A DNA stretch of 64,000 bases, taken from the NCBI GenBank assembly GCA_965227155.1, contig OZ245731.1, positions 992,001 through 1,056,000 of the forward strand, given 5' to 3'. The translations under genes and the position numbers were made by a program. This DNA is from UBA6059 sp965227155. GTDB lineage: Bacteria > Bacteroidota > Bacteroidia > Cytophagales > Cyclobacteriaceae. The notes beneath the pieces are model-generated. The model saw nothing but the letters and a program-made list of their open reading frames with translations. It made no database searches and was not told the origin of the DNA. Below are positions 9,533 through 18,460 of this stretch, in pieces. How positions within the stretch are numbered: the stretch's first letter is position 1; each line of letters opens with the position of its first letter.

Positions 9533-10402
9533 TTAGACAGTATCCATGAAGTTTTTTTCCGTTTTATTAAAGGTAAGTATTCCTACCATTAATATAGCCA
9601 GGATACCTAAAGAGCTAACCCCCAAATAACCCCAGGAAAAATAGCCTTTGCCCAGGAAGGCAAATTTGAATGTCTCTATCACAGTAGTCATCGGGTTGAT
9701 TTGCACCAGCCATTTGTATTTTTCTGGTACTGTTGAGAGTGGATAAATCACAGGAGTGCCATACATCAACAGTTGCACACCAAATTGTAATAAGAAGGTC
9801 AGGTCACGGTATTTAGTTGTCATGGAGGTGATGATCAGGCCTAGTCCTAACCCTAGAAGCGCCATCATGAGGATGAGGTAGGGCAGGAGCAGAATGGTCG
9901 CATTAGGTTGAATAGGCGCGTCTGTCACTAGAAAATATCCGAAAAATGCCAGGAATAATACCAGTTGAATACCGAACTTCATCAGGTTGGAAGTGATGAT
10001 GGACAAGGGCACAACCAGTCGAGGGAAATACACTTTGCCAAAAATCTGTTGGTTAGTTGTAAAGGTGGTCGCCGTTTTATTGAGGCTATCGGCAAAATAG
10101 TTCCAGCAGGTGATACCAGCCATGTAGAACAATACAGGGGGTACCTCATCGGTTGAAATCCCCGCAAAATTGCCAAACACGAAGATGTAAATGATAGTGG
10201 TAAAGATGGGCTGGATAAAAAACCAAATGGGACCGAGGATGGTCTGTTTATAGAAAGTGACAAAGTCTCTTTTGACAAACATACGAAGCAAGTCCCTATA
10301 TTTCCAGACCTCACTAAGCTTAAGGCTTAAAAGGTTGTGGTGTGGTGAGATAATGTCGTCCCAAGCTTCTTGCTTATTTTTTTCCTCAAACATTAAGAAC
10401 AA
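9533..10402 (-). CDS. wzm: Polysaccharide ABC exporter permease, Wzm type
   Basis: A 289-residue inner-membrane permease of the ABC-2 family. About six hydrophobic segments follow a cytoplasmic N-terminus with the amphipathic RDLLRMFVKRDF stretch, then TILGPIWFFIQP, the hallmark of O-antigen and teichoic-acid export permeases. The late YPLSTVPEKYKWLVQINPMTT segment is also conserved. It pairs with the Wzt-type ATPase just downstream to flip undecaprenol-linked glycan to the periplasm. It heads the minus-strand operon. The start may be the first ATG or the ATG three codons later. The gene facing the other way starts only 75 bp away. Confidence 0.92.
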   Translation of the reverse strand: MFLMFEEKNKQEAWDDIISPHHNLLSLKLSEVWKYRDLLRMFVKRDFVTFYKQTILGPIWFFIQPIFTTIIYIFVFGNFAGISTDEVPPVLFYMAGITCWNYFADSLNKTATTFTTNQQIFGKVYFPRLVVPLSIITSNLMKFGIQLVLFLAFFGYFLVTDAPIQPNATILLLPYLILMMALLGLGLGLIITSMTTKYRDLTFLLQFGVQLLMYGTPVIYPLSTVPEKYKWLVQINPMTTVIETFKFAFLGKGYFSWGYLGVSSLGILAILMVGILTFNKTEKNFMDTV

Positions 10403-10477
10403 AACCTTTGATTCTTTGGCGCAAGATAATTTGCTTCAGGTTATTTAGTATCATTGTAACGCTTAATTTAAACCTGA

Positions 10478-11338
10478 TTGACATTGAGCGTAAACTTGTC
10501 TATTATCATACCCACATTTAATTGTGCTACCGTACTTGGTAAAGCTATTGAAAGTGTATTGCATCAAACCTATCAGGACTGGGAGTTACTTTTGATTGAT
10601 GGGCTTTCTACCGATGGTACTGTCGATTTAATTCAGGAATACAGTAAAACTGACAAACGCATCCGTTGGATCTCGGAAACGGATCAGGGCTTATATGATG
10701 CCATGAATAAAGGAGTTGAAATGGCGAAGGGCGAATGGGTATATTTCATGGGTGGTGATGACTGGTTGTTCACTAAAAATGTTTTGTCTGAGATTTTAGA
10801 TGGCCTTTCTGAAAGTGATGCCCAAATTGATATGATCAGATGTCGGGTAATGAGGAATGCCAAACCTTCACAAATTCAATACATAGATTTACCATTAGCA
10901 CTACATGATATTTTAAACCATCAATCTATAATATACAAGAAGCATTTAGCATCCACTTATCCATTTGAACTAGAATATCCAATAGCAGCTGATCAAGTTC
11001 AGTTTATGAGAATGATAGCGAACGGCATGTCGACAATAGCTTCAGATGTTGTACTTGCCAATTATACAGTAGGAGGTGCAAGTAGTAATAACCTTGATTT
11101 GAATTATGCTTGTAAAAAACAATTATTAGTAAAAGAATTATTTCCCAATTTGTCGCCTACAGTAAGATATCGATCTTGCAGGTATGCTGCAATTACACTT
11201 TTGAAGTATGGTAATTTTCTATTAGGTCTTTACTGGCTTTGCCGGGGAAAAACCTTTTGGCAATCTAAACGCGAGGTGATCTATTGTGTTAAACATCGGC
11301 TTCTAAGACTTCTCGGATACAAATTGGAAACACTCTAA
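10478..11338 (+). CDS. Glycosyltransferase family 2
   Basis: A GT-A transferase of 286 residues. LSIIIPTFN (residues 7-15), the acidic LLIDGLSTDGT (38-48) and the metal-binding GGDD (92-95) are all in place, and QGLYDAMNKG is the usual WcaA-like motif. The reading frame has a stop (TGA) immediately before 10478 and no ATG until about residue 76, so translation must begin at a TTG (10478, 10484 or 10493). That is odd for this phylum and could also point to a sequencing error just upstream. The next gene follows after 7 bp. The donor sugar is unknown. Confidence 0.85.
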   Translation: MTLSVNLSIIIPTFNCATVLGKAIESVLHQTYQDWELLLIDGLSTDGTVDLIQEYSKTDKRIRWISETDQGLYDAMNKGVEMAKGEWVYFMGGDDWLFTKNVLSEILDGLSESDAQIDMIRCRVMRNAKPSQIQYIDLPLALHDILNHQSIIYKKHLASTYPFELEYPIAADQVQFMRMIANGMSTIASDVVLANYTVGGASSNNLDLNYACKKQLLVKELFPNLSPTVRYRSCRYAAITLLKYGNFLLGLYWLCRGKTFWQSKREVIYCVKHRLLRLLGYKLETL

Positions 11339-11345
11339 ATGTTCT

Positions 11346-12110
11346 ATGAAATTTAAAATCTTTGTTATTTCTCTGAAATTCAACAATCATCAAAGGAGAA
11401 AAAATGTAAAACTGCAATTAAAGAAAGTTAAAGTTCCTTTTGAGTTCATTGACGCTGTAAATGGTTATGAAATAGATATTGCAAATGACAATAGAATTGC
11501 GAAAGATGGAAAGTGGGTACGGCCAGGACATGCTGGCTGTTCCTTAAGTCATATTGAATGTTATCGTAGAATAGTAGAAGAGAATCTTGACTTTGGAATA
11601 ATCCTTGAGGATGATTTATCAGTCAAAGAAGATTTCACAAAAGGGCTAGAGCATATTTTTAAGGTTATGAATGGCTACCGAGCAGTCACTTTTCTTTATG
11701 TCCAAACCTTTCCAAAAGAAGTATTGACGCTTTCTTCTGAAGAATGTCTAGAACTTGATGATAATAAAAGTAAAATATATAGGTTAGTTAAAGGTAGACC
11801 CACTGCCACTACAGCTTATATTATCTCAAGCTCTGCATCTGCTTCAATTCTCGAACATCAATTTCCTATCACTACAGTAGCTGATGATTTCGAGTTGTTC
11901 CGCAAAAAAGGGTTAATCCAAGATTTTTTTGTTTTATATCCTTTACCTGTTGGGTTAGTGTCCTTAAAAAGTCAGATAACTTACTTACCTTTTGGTAGAT
12001 ATGAAAAAATGTTGTTTGCACTTAGTAAAATTCCGTTCATGCCAGATTTACTGACCAGGTATAAAACCCTTAAGAGCAATAATGCAGATAATATTTTTTT
12101 GATACGATAA
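11346..12110 (+). CDS. Glycosyltransferase family 25 (LPS type)
   Basis: A 254-residue enzyme of the family that includes LPS galactosyltransferases. Conserved features are FVISLK at the N-terminus, the GCSLSHIECYR segment (64-74) and the metal-binding ILEDD (86-90), followed late by VADDFELF. It adds a sugar to a lipid-linked or LPS core acceptor at the cytoplasmic face. It forms a two-gene plus-strand unit with the preceding GT2 gene and converges on the next minus-strand gene, with only 21 bp between. Confidence 0.85.
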   Translation: MKFKIFVISLKFNNHQRRKNVKLQLKKVKVPFEFIDAVNGYEIDIANDNRIAKDGKWVRPGHAGCSLSHIECYRRIVEENLDFGIILEDDLSVKEDFTKGLEHIFKVMNGYRAVTFLYVQTFPKEVLTLSSEECLELDDNKSKIYRLVKGRPTATTAYIISSSASASILEHQFPITTVADDFELFRKKGLIQDFFVLYPLPVGLVSLKSQITYLPFGRYEKMLFALSKIPFMPDLLTRYKTLKSNNADNIFLIR

Positions 12111-12131
12111 GCTAATTTATTATGATTATGG

Positions 12132-13346
12132 CTATTTCAATTCGTCAATGAAAATGGTCTCGATCCTTTTTTTAGACCTATACTCTAGCCCCACAGCCCG
12201 AATGCGCATTCGTTGATCCATTTTGTCCTCCCTAAGTAGAATATTTATGTCATCGTAGAAGCGGTTATCGGTTACAAGTTCAAACTTTGAAACACTTACG
12301 CCCACATTTTTACATCTAGCATAATGATCATCCTCTGAAACCCCATCAGTAGTGATATAGGGCAGCCCATGCATGAGGTATTCGGCCACCTTGGTCGGAG
12401 ATCGATACTTTTGATTGGGGCTCGGGGGCACCCCGCTAATGCCCATATCGGCTCCTGAGAGATAGGCGCGCAGTTCGGAGTAAGGCAACCAGCCTGTAAC
12501 GAAAAAATCTTCTGCCTTGAGATAATCTGCCAGCATCTTACGAATTTCACTATGGTCATTAGAGGTCACAATAACAAAATACGCGGGGGGTAGCTGCTTC
12601 TTGATACCTTCAAATAACTCGCCTATCTCGTGGGTATAATACAGATCACCAAACTTACCTACATAAAGAAAAACCGGCTGGTCCCCTTCCACCCCCCAGG
12701 AGGCCCTAGTCTTTTGCCTGTCATCTGATGAAAACCGAAACACTTCAGGGTCTACCCCTGTAGGAGCACGGTAGACCCGGGCACGACTTTTCCGGCGCTT
12801 GAGCTCATCCACCATGTGCTGTGTACCTGTCAAGATCACGTCGGCTTGTTCACCCACTTTCCATTCGATGGAGTTGAGCAGTTTGTACTTGAGCGAATTC
12901 CTTCGCCATATCCCCAGGTCGGCCATGAAGTCGCTATGCGGTTCGTAGGAGTAGACTATGAGCTTCATCCGCAGCAGCCCCGAGATGATATAGCCCATGC
13001 TACCTGCCACATTGGCAAAACAAAGTAGCGTATGAGTGGCATACCTGAGTCTGAGCACTGTGATCAACACTAAGGCACGGCTGAGATCCCAGAGCTTTTT
13101 GAGAAGTAGCAAGCGACCTGTGTGAAAAGTGAGCGGCCTCCATATGATGTTGAATGTCCTCAATTGTATACTGATCTCTTCGCTTTGGGCTTTGGCCAGT
13201 GCATACTTCTCCTGCTCGAAGGTGACCAACACAAACTTTTTCTTCACTTCCGGTGAAACTGTTTTGATGTAATCAAGCATCAGATTTTGCACTAATGGAT
13301 CATTGAAGCTGTTATAGATCAGGACTAGTATGTTGCCGGGTTTCAT
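12132..13346 (-). CDS. Glycosyltransferase, GT4-like (GT-B)
   Basis: A 404-residue GT-B transferase. The C-terminal half reads FLYVGKFGDLYYTHEI and later SPTKVAEYLMHGLPYITT, which matches the nucleotide-sugar-binding half of GT4 enzymes. The acidic pair of the EX7E motif is less clear than in the neighbours. It overlaps the upstream GT2 gene by 4 bp and is the last gene of a six-gene minus-strand run beginning at 19435. The stretch 12132-15393 looks more GC-rich by eye than the AT-rich genes at 15.4-21.5 kb, which hints at a mosaic origin of the locus. Confidence 0.8.
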   Translation of the reverse strand: MKPGNILVLIYNSFNDPLVQNLMLDYIKTVSPEVKKKFVLVTFEQEKYALAKAQSEEISIQLRTFNIIWRPLTFHTGRLLLLKKLWDLSRALVLITVLRLRYATHTLLCFANVAGSMGYIISGLLRMKLIVYSYEPHSDFMADLGIWRRNSLKYKLLNSIEWKVGEQADVILTGTQHMVDELKRRKSRARVYRAPTGVDPEVFRFSSDDRQKTRASWGVEGDQPVFLYVGKFGDLYYTHEIGELFEGIKKQLPPAYFVIVTSNDHSEIRKMLADYLKAEDFFVTGWLPYSELRAYLSGADMGISGVPPSPNQKYRSPTKVAEYLMHGLPYITTDGVSEDDHYARCKNVGVSVSKFELVTDNRFYDDINILLREDKMDQRMRIRAVGLEYRSKKRIETIFIDELK

Positions 13347-14173
13347 TTGCGCATCAATCTAAAGATCGAATGAAAAGCACGTTTCGCGTCTTTACCATCC
13401 AGGAGATGGGACAGGAACATGATCTTGACCACCTTGAGCTTGAGGGTCTGGTATAGGATGTAGGAGGCCATTCGATGCGATTTAATCTTAACGAGAAGTT
13501 GTGCATACCCCATCTCCAGGCCGGTCAGATTGGTCATGGCCGAGCTGTGGGTTCTACGATAGTATAGCACAGGTTCAGGGATGAAAGTATACAATCCTTC
13601 TGATTGATGGCATATGCTCAAGTAGAAATACAAGTCCTCAGTATGAGAGAGCGATTCATCAAATTGATACACCACACCTTGCCTGAGCCTGATCATCCAT
13701 GTATTGCCGAAGAGACAATCCCGGCTCAGCTTCAGCAGCTTAGACTTTGGATAGCCCTTAAAGCGTGGTTGATATATCTCGCCATTAGGAGATAGGGCCT
13801 CATCAGTATAGATCACAATGCCATCAACATAGTCTACCTCGGGGTGGAGGTCCAGTAACTTCACCCTACCGGATAAAGCTTTGGCAGGTAGCACATCATC
13901 GGCATCCAGAAAACAGAGGTAGCCGGATTTGATTAGTGCAAGAGCCTGGTTCCTAGCGCTGGATACGCCTCCGTTTTTTTGCCGTAGAACAGTTACACGA
14001 GGGTCTTCAGTACAAGTCAGCATGATTTGGTAGGTCTGGTCTGTACTGCCATCGTCAACGAGGAAAAGGTGCCAATGTGGATAATCTTGATCGAATACAG
14101 ATTGAACGCATTGCTTTACATAACTTTCGGCATTATAGGCGGCTACTACAATATTGACCGTAGATGACTTCAT
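13343..14173 (-). CDS. Glycosyltransferase family 2
   Basis: A 276-residue GT-A transferase. NIVVAAYNAESYV starts the fold, LVDDGSTDQT (38-47) is the nucleotide-binding acidic loop, NGGVSSARNQAL (67-78) is the standard linker and LDADD (89-93) is the metal-binding motif. A late HTEDLYFYLS carries the catalytic-base region (ED). The gene overlaps both neighbours (1 bp upstream, 4 bp downstream), so it is part of one operon. The substrate cannot be assigned. Confidence 0.9.
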   Translation of the reverse strand: MKSSTVNIVVAAYNAESYVKQCVQSVFDQDYPHWHLFLVDDGSTDQTYQIMLTCTEDPRVTVLRQKNGGVSSARNQALALIKSGYLCFLDADDVLPAKALSGRVKLLDLHPEVDYVDGIVIYTDEALSPNGEIYQPRFKGYPKSKLLKLSRDCLFGNTWMIRLRQGVVYQFDESLSHTEDLYFYLSICHQSEGLYTFIPEPVLYYRRTHSSAMTNLTGLEMGYAQLLVKIKSHRMASYILYQTLKLKVVKIMFLSHLLDGKDAKRAFHSIFRLMRK

Positions 14174-15393
14174 TAGCTTGTGGGTTTACCTATCACGGGG
14201 GTGAGCAGGGCTTTTTCAAATATATCATCGATGGTGGCTTCCCACTGCAATGCATCGGCCAGCGCCTTACGCCCTATGCGATTGAAGTCTATCTCACCTG
14301 CTTCTACCTGTCTGATCATGTTTGGTAGATCCCTGAAATCAGGCTTACAGAAAAGTATATTTTGCCCATCGATGAAAGGTGCATAATGATCAACATGGCT
14401 AATGTCCTGAATGATGCCGCATTTCCCCATTTGCATAATCTCCAGATGCCTGAAACACATTTCACCAAACCCTACTGGTGATAGGGCAATCTTATATTGA
14501 TGGATGGATGAGAGATAATGCAGCCTGTTCATTTTTGGCAATATTAACTCATGCTGTTTCAACTCGCTGGTGATCTCTTCATATTCGGCTTGGGGCATAG
14601 GCTGATTTCTCCAGTCGGGCCTACCGCAAATTTGTCGAAGTACTCGGAAAACGCCATATTGGCCACTGACATGATTTTTTTTGAGTAGCATCAATAGGTC
14701 GTATCGCTGCTGATGCCCTAAATCACCCAAAAAGAAGACCGTTCCCTTAGTGCGGACGAGCTTGCGAAGTAGCGGCGAAATCAAATGATGAAAAATTGAA
14801 TCAGATTGATTTCGGATAAGTTGATCCAGCGTGGTGAGGGAGGTATTGAACTTCCTCAAACGCCGCTTGACCTCAGGCACCACGCCTACCTGACAGGGAA
14901 AAGATAAGGTGACTTTATCAAGGTGTGCGGGCAGATAGTGGTACTTTTTTTTTGTGGTCTTTTCTACCCATTGACTACCCGGATAATCACAACCCACTTC
15001 CCAATTATATAGATCTTTATCTTTATACACTCCATTGGTCTTCAGCACCAGGTCAAAGAGCTCAATGGTGAATGGTGAAACACTCAAATCGAATGAATCC
15101 CATCCATCGATGAGTATCAGATGGCGACAGTGTTTTCGCAGCGTTCTGACGGCCTTGATTTCTTCTAGTCTAGTTTTGAAGGCACCTCTCCAAGTATGGC
15201 TGGCGATGTAGATAACATCGACCTGATCATTTGTTCTTAGTTGGAACGGGTTGATATCAAAAGAGAAAAGACTATCAGCATCCTGAAAGGAATACAGCTC
15301 GAGCGCCTTACACGCCAGCAGGGTGTCATATGCCCAAAACCCCTGCCGGTGCGATATAAGAGCAGCTGTAACTTTTTTGTGTGGACTATTCAT
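14173..15393 (-). CDS. Putative glycosyltransferase of the glycan locus (family uncertain)
   Basis: A 406-residue protein I do not firmly recognise. It starts AALISHRQGFWAYDTLLACKALE and has a C-terminal part (KIALSPVGFGEMCFRHLEIMQMGKCGIIQDI) that resembles the acceptor-facing end of GT-B proteins such as the exostosin-like or CgeB-like groups, where a conserved acidic residue follows a glycine-rich loop. There is no signal peptide or membrane segment. It overlaps the downstream GT2 gene by 1 bp and follows a GT4 gene by 15 bp. A transferase role is inferred mostly from operon position. Confidence 0.6.
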   Translation of the reverse strand: MNSPHKKVTAALISHRQGFWAYDTLLACKALELYSFQDADSLFSFDINPFQLRTNDQVDVIYIASHTWRGAFKTRLEEIKAVRTLRKHCRHLILIDGWDSFDLSVSPFTIELFDLVLKTNGVYKDKDLYNWEVGCDYPGSQWVEKTTKKKYHYLPAHLDKVTLSFPCQVGVVPEVKRRLRKFNTSLTTLDQLIRNQSDSIFHHLISPLLRKLVRTKGTVFFLGDLGHQQRYDLLMLLKKNHVSGQYGVFRVLRQICGRPDWRNQPMPQAEYEEITSELKQHELILPKMNRLHYLSSIHQYKIALSPVGFGEMCFRHLEIMQMGKCGIIQDISHVDHYAPFIDGQNILFCKPDFRDLPNMIRQVEAGEIDFNRIGRKALADALQWEATIDDIFEKALLTPVIGKPTS

Positions 15394-15408
15394 CCTTTCT
15401 TAAGAATA

Positions 15409-16551
15409 TCATGCCTGTACATGCTCATAATTTTCGCATAATCCGACATACAATTCATAAAGCTTTTCCATTTCTAAAGCCCTATTTCCCAATAATTCCA
15501 CAGTTTTCTTAAATGATGAAGTCGGTGGTTTATTATTGATTAACAATTCAATTTTATCGGAGAGGGATTGCGGTTCCCATTTTTCAAATTTGTCTACATT
15601 TTCAAATAAATCCGGGTCGTAATTAAGTGGTGGGAGAATTAGAGGACATTCAAAAAACATGGCTTCAAGGGCGGTAACAGGACTTCCATCGGATGCAGGA
15701 TTCATAACAGTGAGATGTGCGTTGAGATAGGCAGCTCTGACCTGATCTTGATTTAAGGTTTCAAGGAATAGAAAGTTTAAGTCAGGATTGGCTTTCATTT
15801 TATCATGGATGAACTTGATGTATCTCTTATCTAGTCCGTCTTTGCCGATAAAAACCATCTGAAAACGTGATTTAATATCACTTGGCAATAAAGCCAGTGC
15901 ATCAATTGTAAATTCATGATAATAGACCGGCTTCATTAATCTGGGAAAAAAAATAAATGGCTTTTGAAAGCTTGGTTCAAGTTCATATTGAAAATCATTA
16001 TGGATATCAATTCCAGTTCTGATAACTTGAATATGCATTGGTTTCCCTGCAATCTGCTCGACCGACCGCTTTTGATTAATAGAGGTTGAAGTAACCTGAT
16101 CGAAATTGGAAAAAGCGTATCTATAGAGAGCACTAACGATAAGCCCAATGACAGATTTTGATTTAAAAAAATTAGGGATTGTAATGAGCACATCCGTACC
16201 TCTTGTTGTCAGAAAGAAAGGTATGCGCAGCCATTTTTTAAAAATGCTCCAGAGTGCATTAGGTTCAGCATATAAAACATGGACAATATTGATATGATAA
16301 CCTTTAACGAGTTTTCGTAGAAGGCATGCACCCTTTATGGTGTGCCAAAATCGAAATGTCGAAAATTCCGGAATACAGCCTAAAAACTTGATATTTTGTG
16401 TTTCTAACCTTTCCATATCACTTTTTGTCGCAGATGACAATTGATGGGAAAGGCATATCATAAAACATTTGTTATCAGGATTTTGTGAAAAATATGAAAT
16501 CCATTTGATATCATGAATGGATCTTGGGTCGGAGATATAAAGAATATTCAA
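15409..16551 (-). CDS. Glycosyltransferase family 4
   Basis: A 380-residue GT-B enzyme. The N-terminus MNILYISDPRSIHDIKW carries the HxxKW pattern of a common exopolysaccharide GT4 group. TTRGTDVLI follows around residue 115, and the second half has FPRLMKPVY, NPASDGSPVTALEAMFFECPLI (the EX7E position is reduced to a single E in TALEAM) and NYDPDLF. It is spaced 37 bp from the amidotransferase gene upstream and 15 bp from the next gene. Codon use is AT-rich like the genes from 16.5 to 21.5 kb. Confidence 0.85.
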   Translation of the reverse strand: MNILYISDPRSIHDIKWISYFSQNPDNKCFMICLSHQLSSATKSDMERLETQNIKFLGCIPEFSTFRFWHTIKGACLLRKLVKGYHINIVHVLYAEPNALWSIFKKWLRIPFFLTTRGTDVLITIPNFFKSKSVIGLIVSALYRYAFSNFDQVTSTSINQKRSVEQIAGKPMHIQVIRTGIDIHNDFQYELEPSFQKPFIFFPRLMKPVYYHEFTIDALALLPSDIKSRFQMVFIGKDGLDKRYIKFIHDKMKANPDLNFLFLETLNQDQVRAAYLNAHLTVMNPASDGSPVTALEAMFFECPLILPPLNYDPDLFENVDKFEKWEPQSLSDKIELLINNKPPTSSFKKTVELLGNRALEMEKLYELYVGLCENYEHVQA

Positions 16552-16588
16552 GACTATGATAATTTAATCCGTTCCGGCTATTTTCTAA

Positions 16589-18460
16589 CTAGCTGAATTT
16601 TTGAAACCATATTTCCAGGCACAACAGTGACCATATTCTATGTGAATGGTCATGTGAGTTAGATCTGTGCTCTAAGACTAACTTTTTTATGAAGCTCTGA
16701 TTAAAGTAGCCTCTATGGCTTAATGCACCACTTAACAGATAATCATCAACTAGTGGTGCAAATCCTTGGTTAAGCCACTGTCTCAAGGGTATGGTGAACC
16801 CTTTTTTTGGACGCTCAAAAATACCATGCCCAATATGCTTTGAAGCCAATTTTTTGAGAATATACTTCGTATTACCCCCTTTAAACATTATATCCAAGGG
16901 TATTGATAGGCAAAAGTCAACTAATTCTCGATCCAGAAATGGGGACCGAACTTCTAAGGAGTTCATCATGGAAGACCGATCAACTTTGACTAAATAGTCA
17001 TTTAGCAACCTTGTTTTTAGTGAACTAGTCATTAGTGTACGCGTCAGAGAATTATCAGAGCTAAGGTGGTTCGCCCATATAGCGTCTAAATAATTCTTAG
17101 TAAACCCGTTATTTAAATCATGGCTATATAGTTTGTGTTTTTCCGATGATGAAAAGCCCATGCCTCTATTTAGTTTTTCATGACCATTTAGATGCATATA
17201 ATGCTGATATGACCCTAAGTTTTCCCTACCCCCACTCAATCGTCCAAGAACCTTATCGACGATCACGGCCAAATCACGACATATTTTATTTTTGTAATTA
17301 CGAGAGAAATTATCGGCACGAGAAGATAACTGATATTGAGGATATCCACCGAAAGCCTCATCACCACCATCTCCTGACAGGGCAACTTTCACTTTATTTT
17401 TAATGGCTTTGCAGATGTAGTAAGAGGGTATGGCACTAGAATCAGCAAAGGGTTCACCATAAAAACTCAGTATATGTTCTAAATCTTTCTCTATGCTAGG
17501 TTGAATAATAATTTCCTCATGCTCTGTACCGTATCTGTCTGCAACATTCTTCGCATACGGTAATTCATTATGCTCACTGCTTTCAAAACCCACTGAAAAG
17601 GTCTTTACTTTTCCGGTTGAATATTGCGCAAGTAAAGATACAATTAAGCCTGAGTCAACACCGCCACTTAGAAAGCATCCCACAGGTACATCTGCAACCA
17701 TTCTTTTTTTGATACTATTTAAGAGAAGTGCTTCTGATTGATTGATAATCTCTACCTCACTAAAAGGAACATCTTTTTTATTGGTGCCAGCGCAATACCA
17801 TACCTTGCTTTCTGTATTTGCATTGAGCGTATCAAATATTCTATATTCTCCCGGAGGAATCTGACTTATTTCATTCCAAATAGAAAAAGGTTGAGGCACA
17901 GTTAATTCGGATAGGTAATAATCAATTGAATTTGTATTTAACGTTAAATGCTTCTTGGATACATTCCATATTGCTTTGATGTCAGATGAAAATATCAAGG
18001 ACTTGCTGTTATTGAAATAATACAGAGGCTTTTTGCCAAAAGCATCCCGCACCAATATTAATTTATGATGTATCCGATCATATAAACAGAATGCAAACAT
18101 ACCTTCTATTTTCCTTAAGAGAATATCAAGACCCCACTGTTCATATCCAGCTACAATCACCTCTGTATCAGATGTAGACCGAAATGGATGTCCGGCCTTT
18201 ACTAATTCTTGTCTCAGACTTTGGTAGTTATAGATTTCACCATTGAAACAAATTGTTGTTTGCCTCCCATGAAAAGGCTGATTACCATTCTCACTAAGAT
18301 CTATAATGCTCAATCGGGTATGAGCGAGTCCCACATAATCGGCTAGCCATTTTCCTGTATTGTCAGGTCCCCTTTCCTGTAATAAACTTGTCATTTGATC
18401 CAATAACTGTGGGATGACAGGAGTATGATCAAAATTTATAATGCCAGCGATACCACACAT
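16589..18460 (-). CDS. asnB: Asparagine synthase (glutamine-hydrolysing) family amidotransferase
   Basis: A 623-residue two-domain enzyme. The N-terminal Ntn glutaminase starts MCGIAG with the nucleophilic Cys2, and ERGPDNTG, the RLSIIDLS segment and FNGEIYNY line its active site. The C-terminal synthetase domain has the pyrophosphate loop SGGVDS (about 265-270) and ALSGDGGDEAFGGYPQ. In housekeeping use it makes asparagine from aspartate, glutamine and ATP. In surface-glycan loci such proteins often amidate a sugar carboxylate such as a uronic acid. Its place between a GT4 and a GT2 gene, directly abutting the GT2 stop codon, favours the second role, but sequence alone cannot decide. Confidence 0.9.
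   Translation of the reverse strand: MCGIAGIINFDHTPVIPQLLDQMTSLLQERGPDNTGKWLADYVGLAHTRLSIIDLSENGNQPFHGRQTTICFNGEIYNYQSLRQELVKAGHPFRSTSDTEVIVAGYEQWGLDILLRKIEGMFAFCLYDRIHHKLILVRDAFGKKPLYYFNNSKSLIFSSDIKAIWNVSKKHLTLNTNSIDYYLSELTVPQPFSIWNEISQIPPGEYRIFDTLNANTESKVWYCAGTNKKDVPFSEVEIINQSEALLLNSIKKRMVADVPVGCFLSGGVDSGLIVSLLAQYSTGKVKTFSVGFESSEHNELPYAKNVADRYGTEHEEIIIQPSIEKDLEHILSFYGEPFADSSAIPSYYICKAIKNKVKVALSGDGGDEAFGGYPQYQLSSRADNFSRNYKNKICRDLAVIVDKVLGRLSGGRENLGSYQHYMHLNGHEKLNRGMGFSSSEKHKLYSHDLNNGFTKNYLDAIWANHLSSDNSLTRTLMTSSLKTRLLNDYLVKVDRSSMMNSLEVRSPFLDRELVDFCLSIPLDIMFKGGNTKYILKKLASKHIGHGIFERPKKGFTIPLRQWLNQGFAPLVDDYLLSGALSHRGYFNQSFIKKLVLEHRSNSHDHSHRIWSLLCLEIWFQKFS

Noticed and set aside
8995..9549. 184-codon plus-strand ORF opposite the ABC ATPase
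   Set aside because: Mirror of a highly conserved coding region. No family resemblance, and it spans the wzt start.
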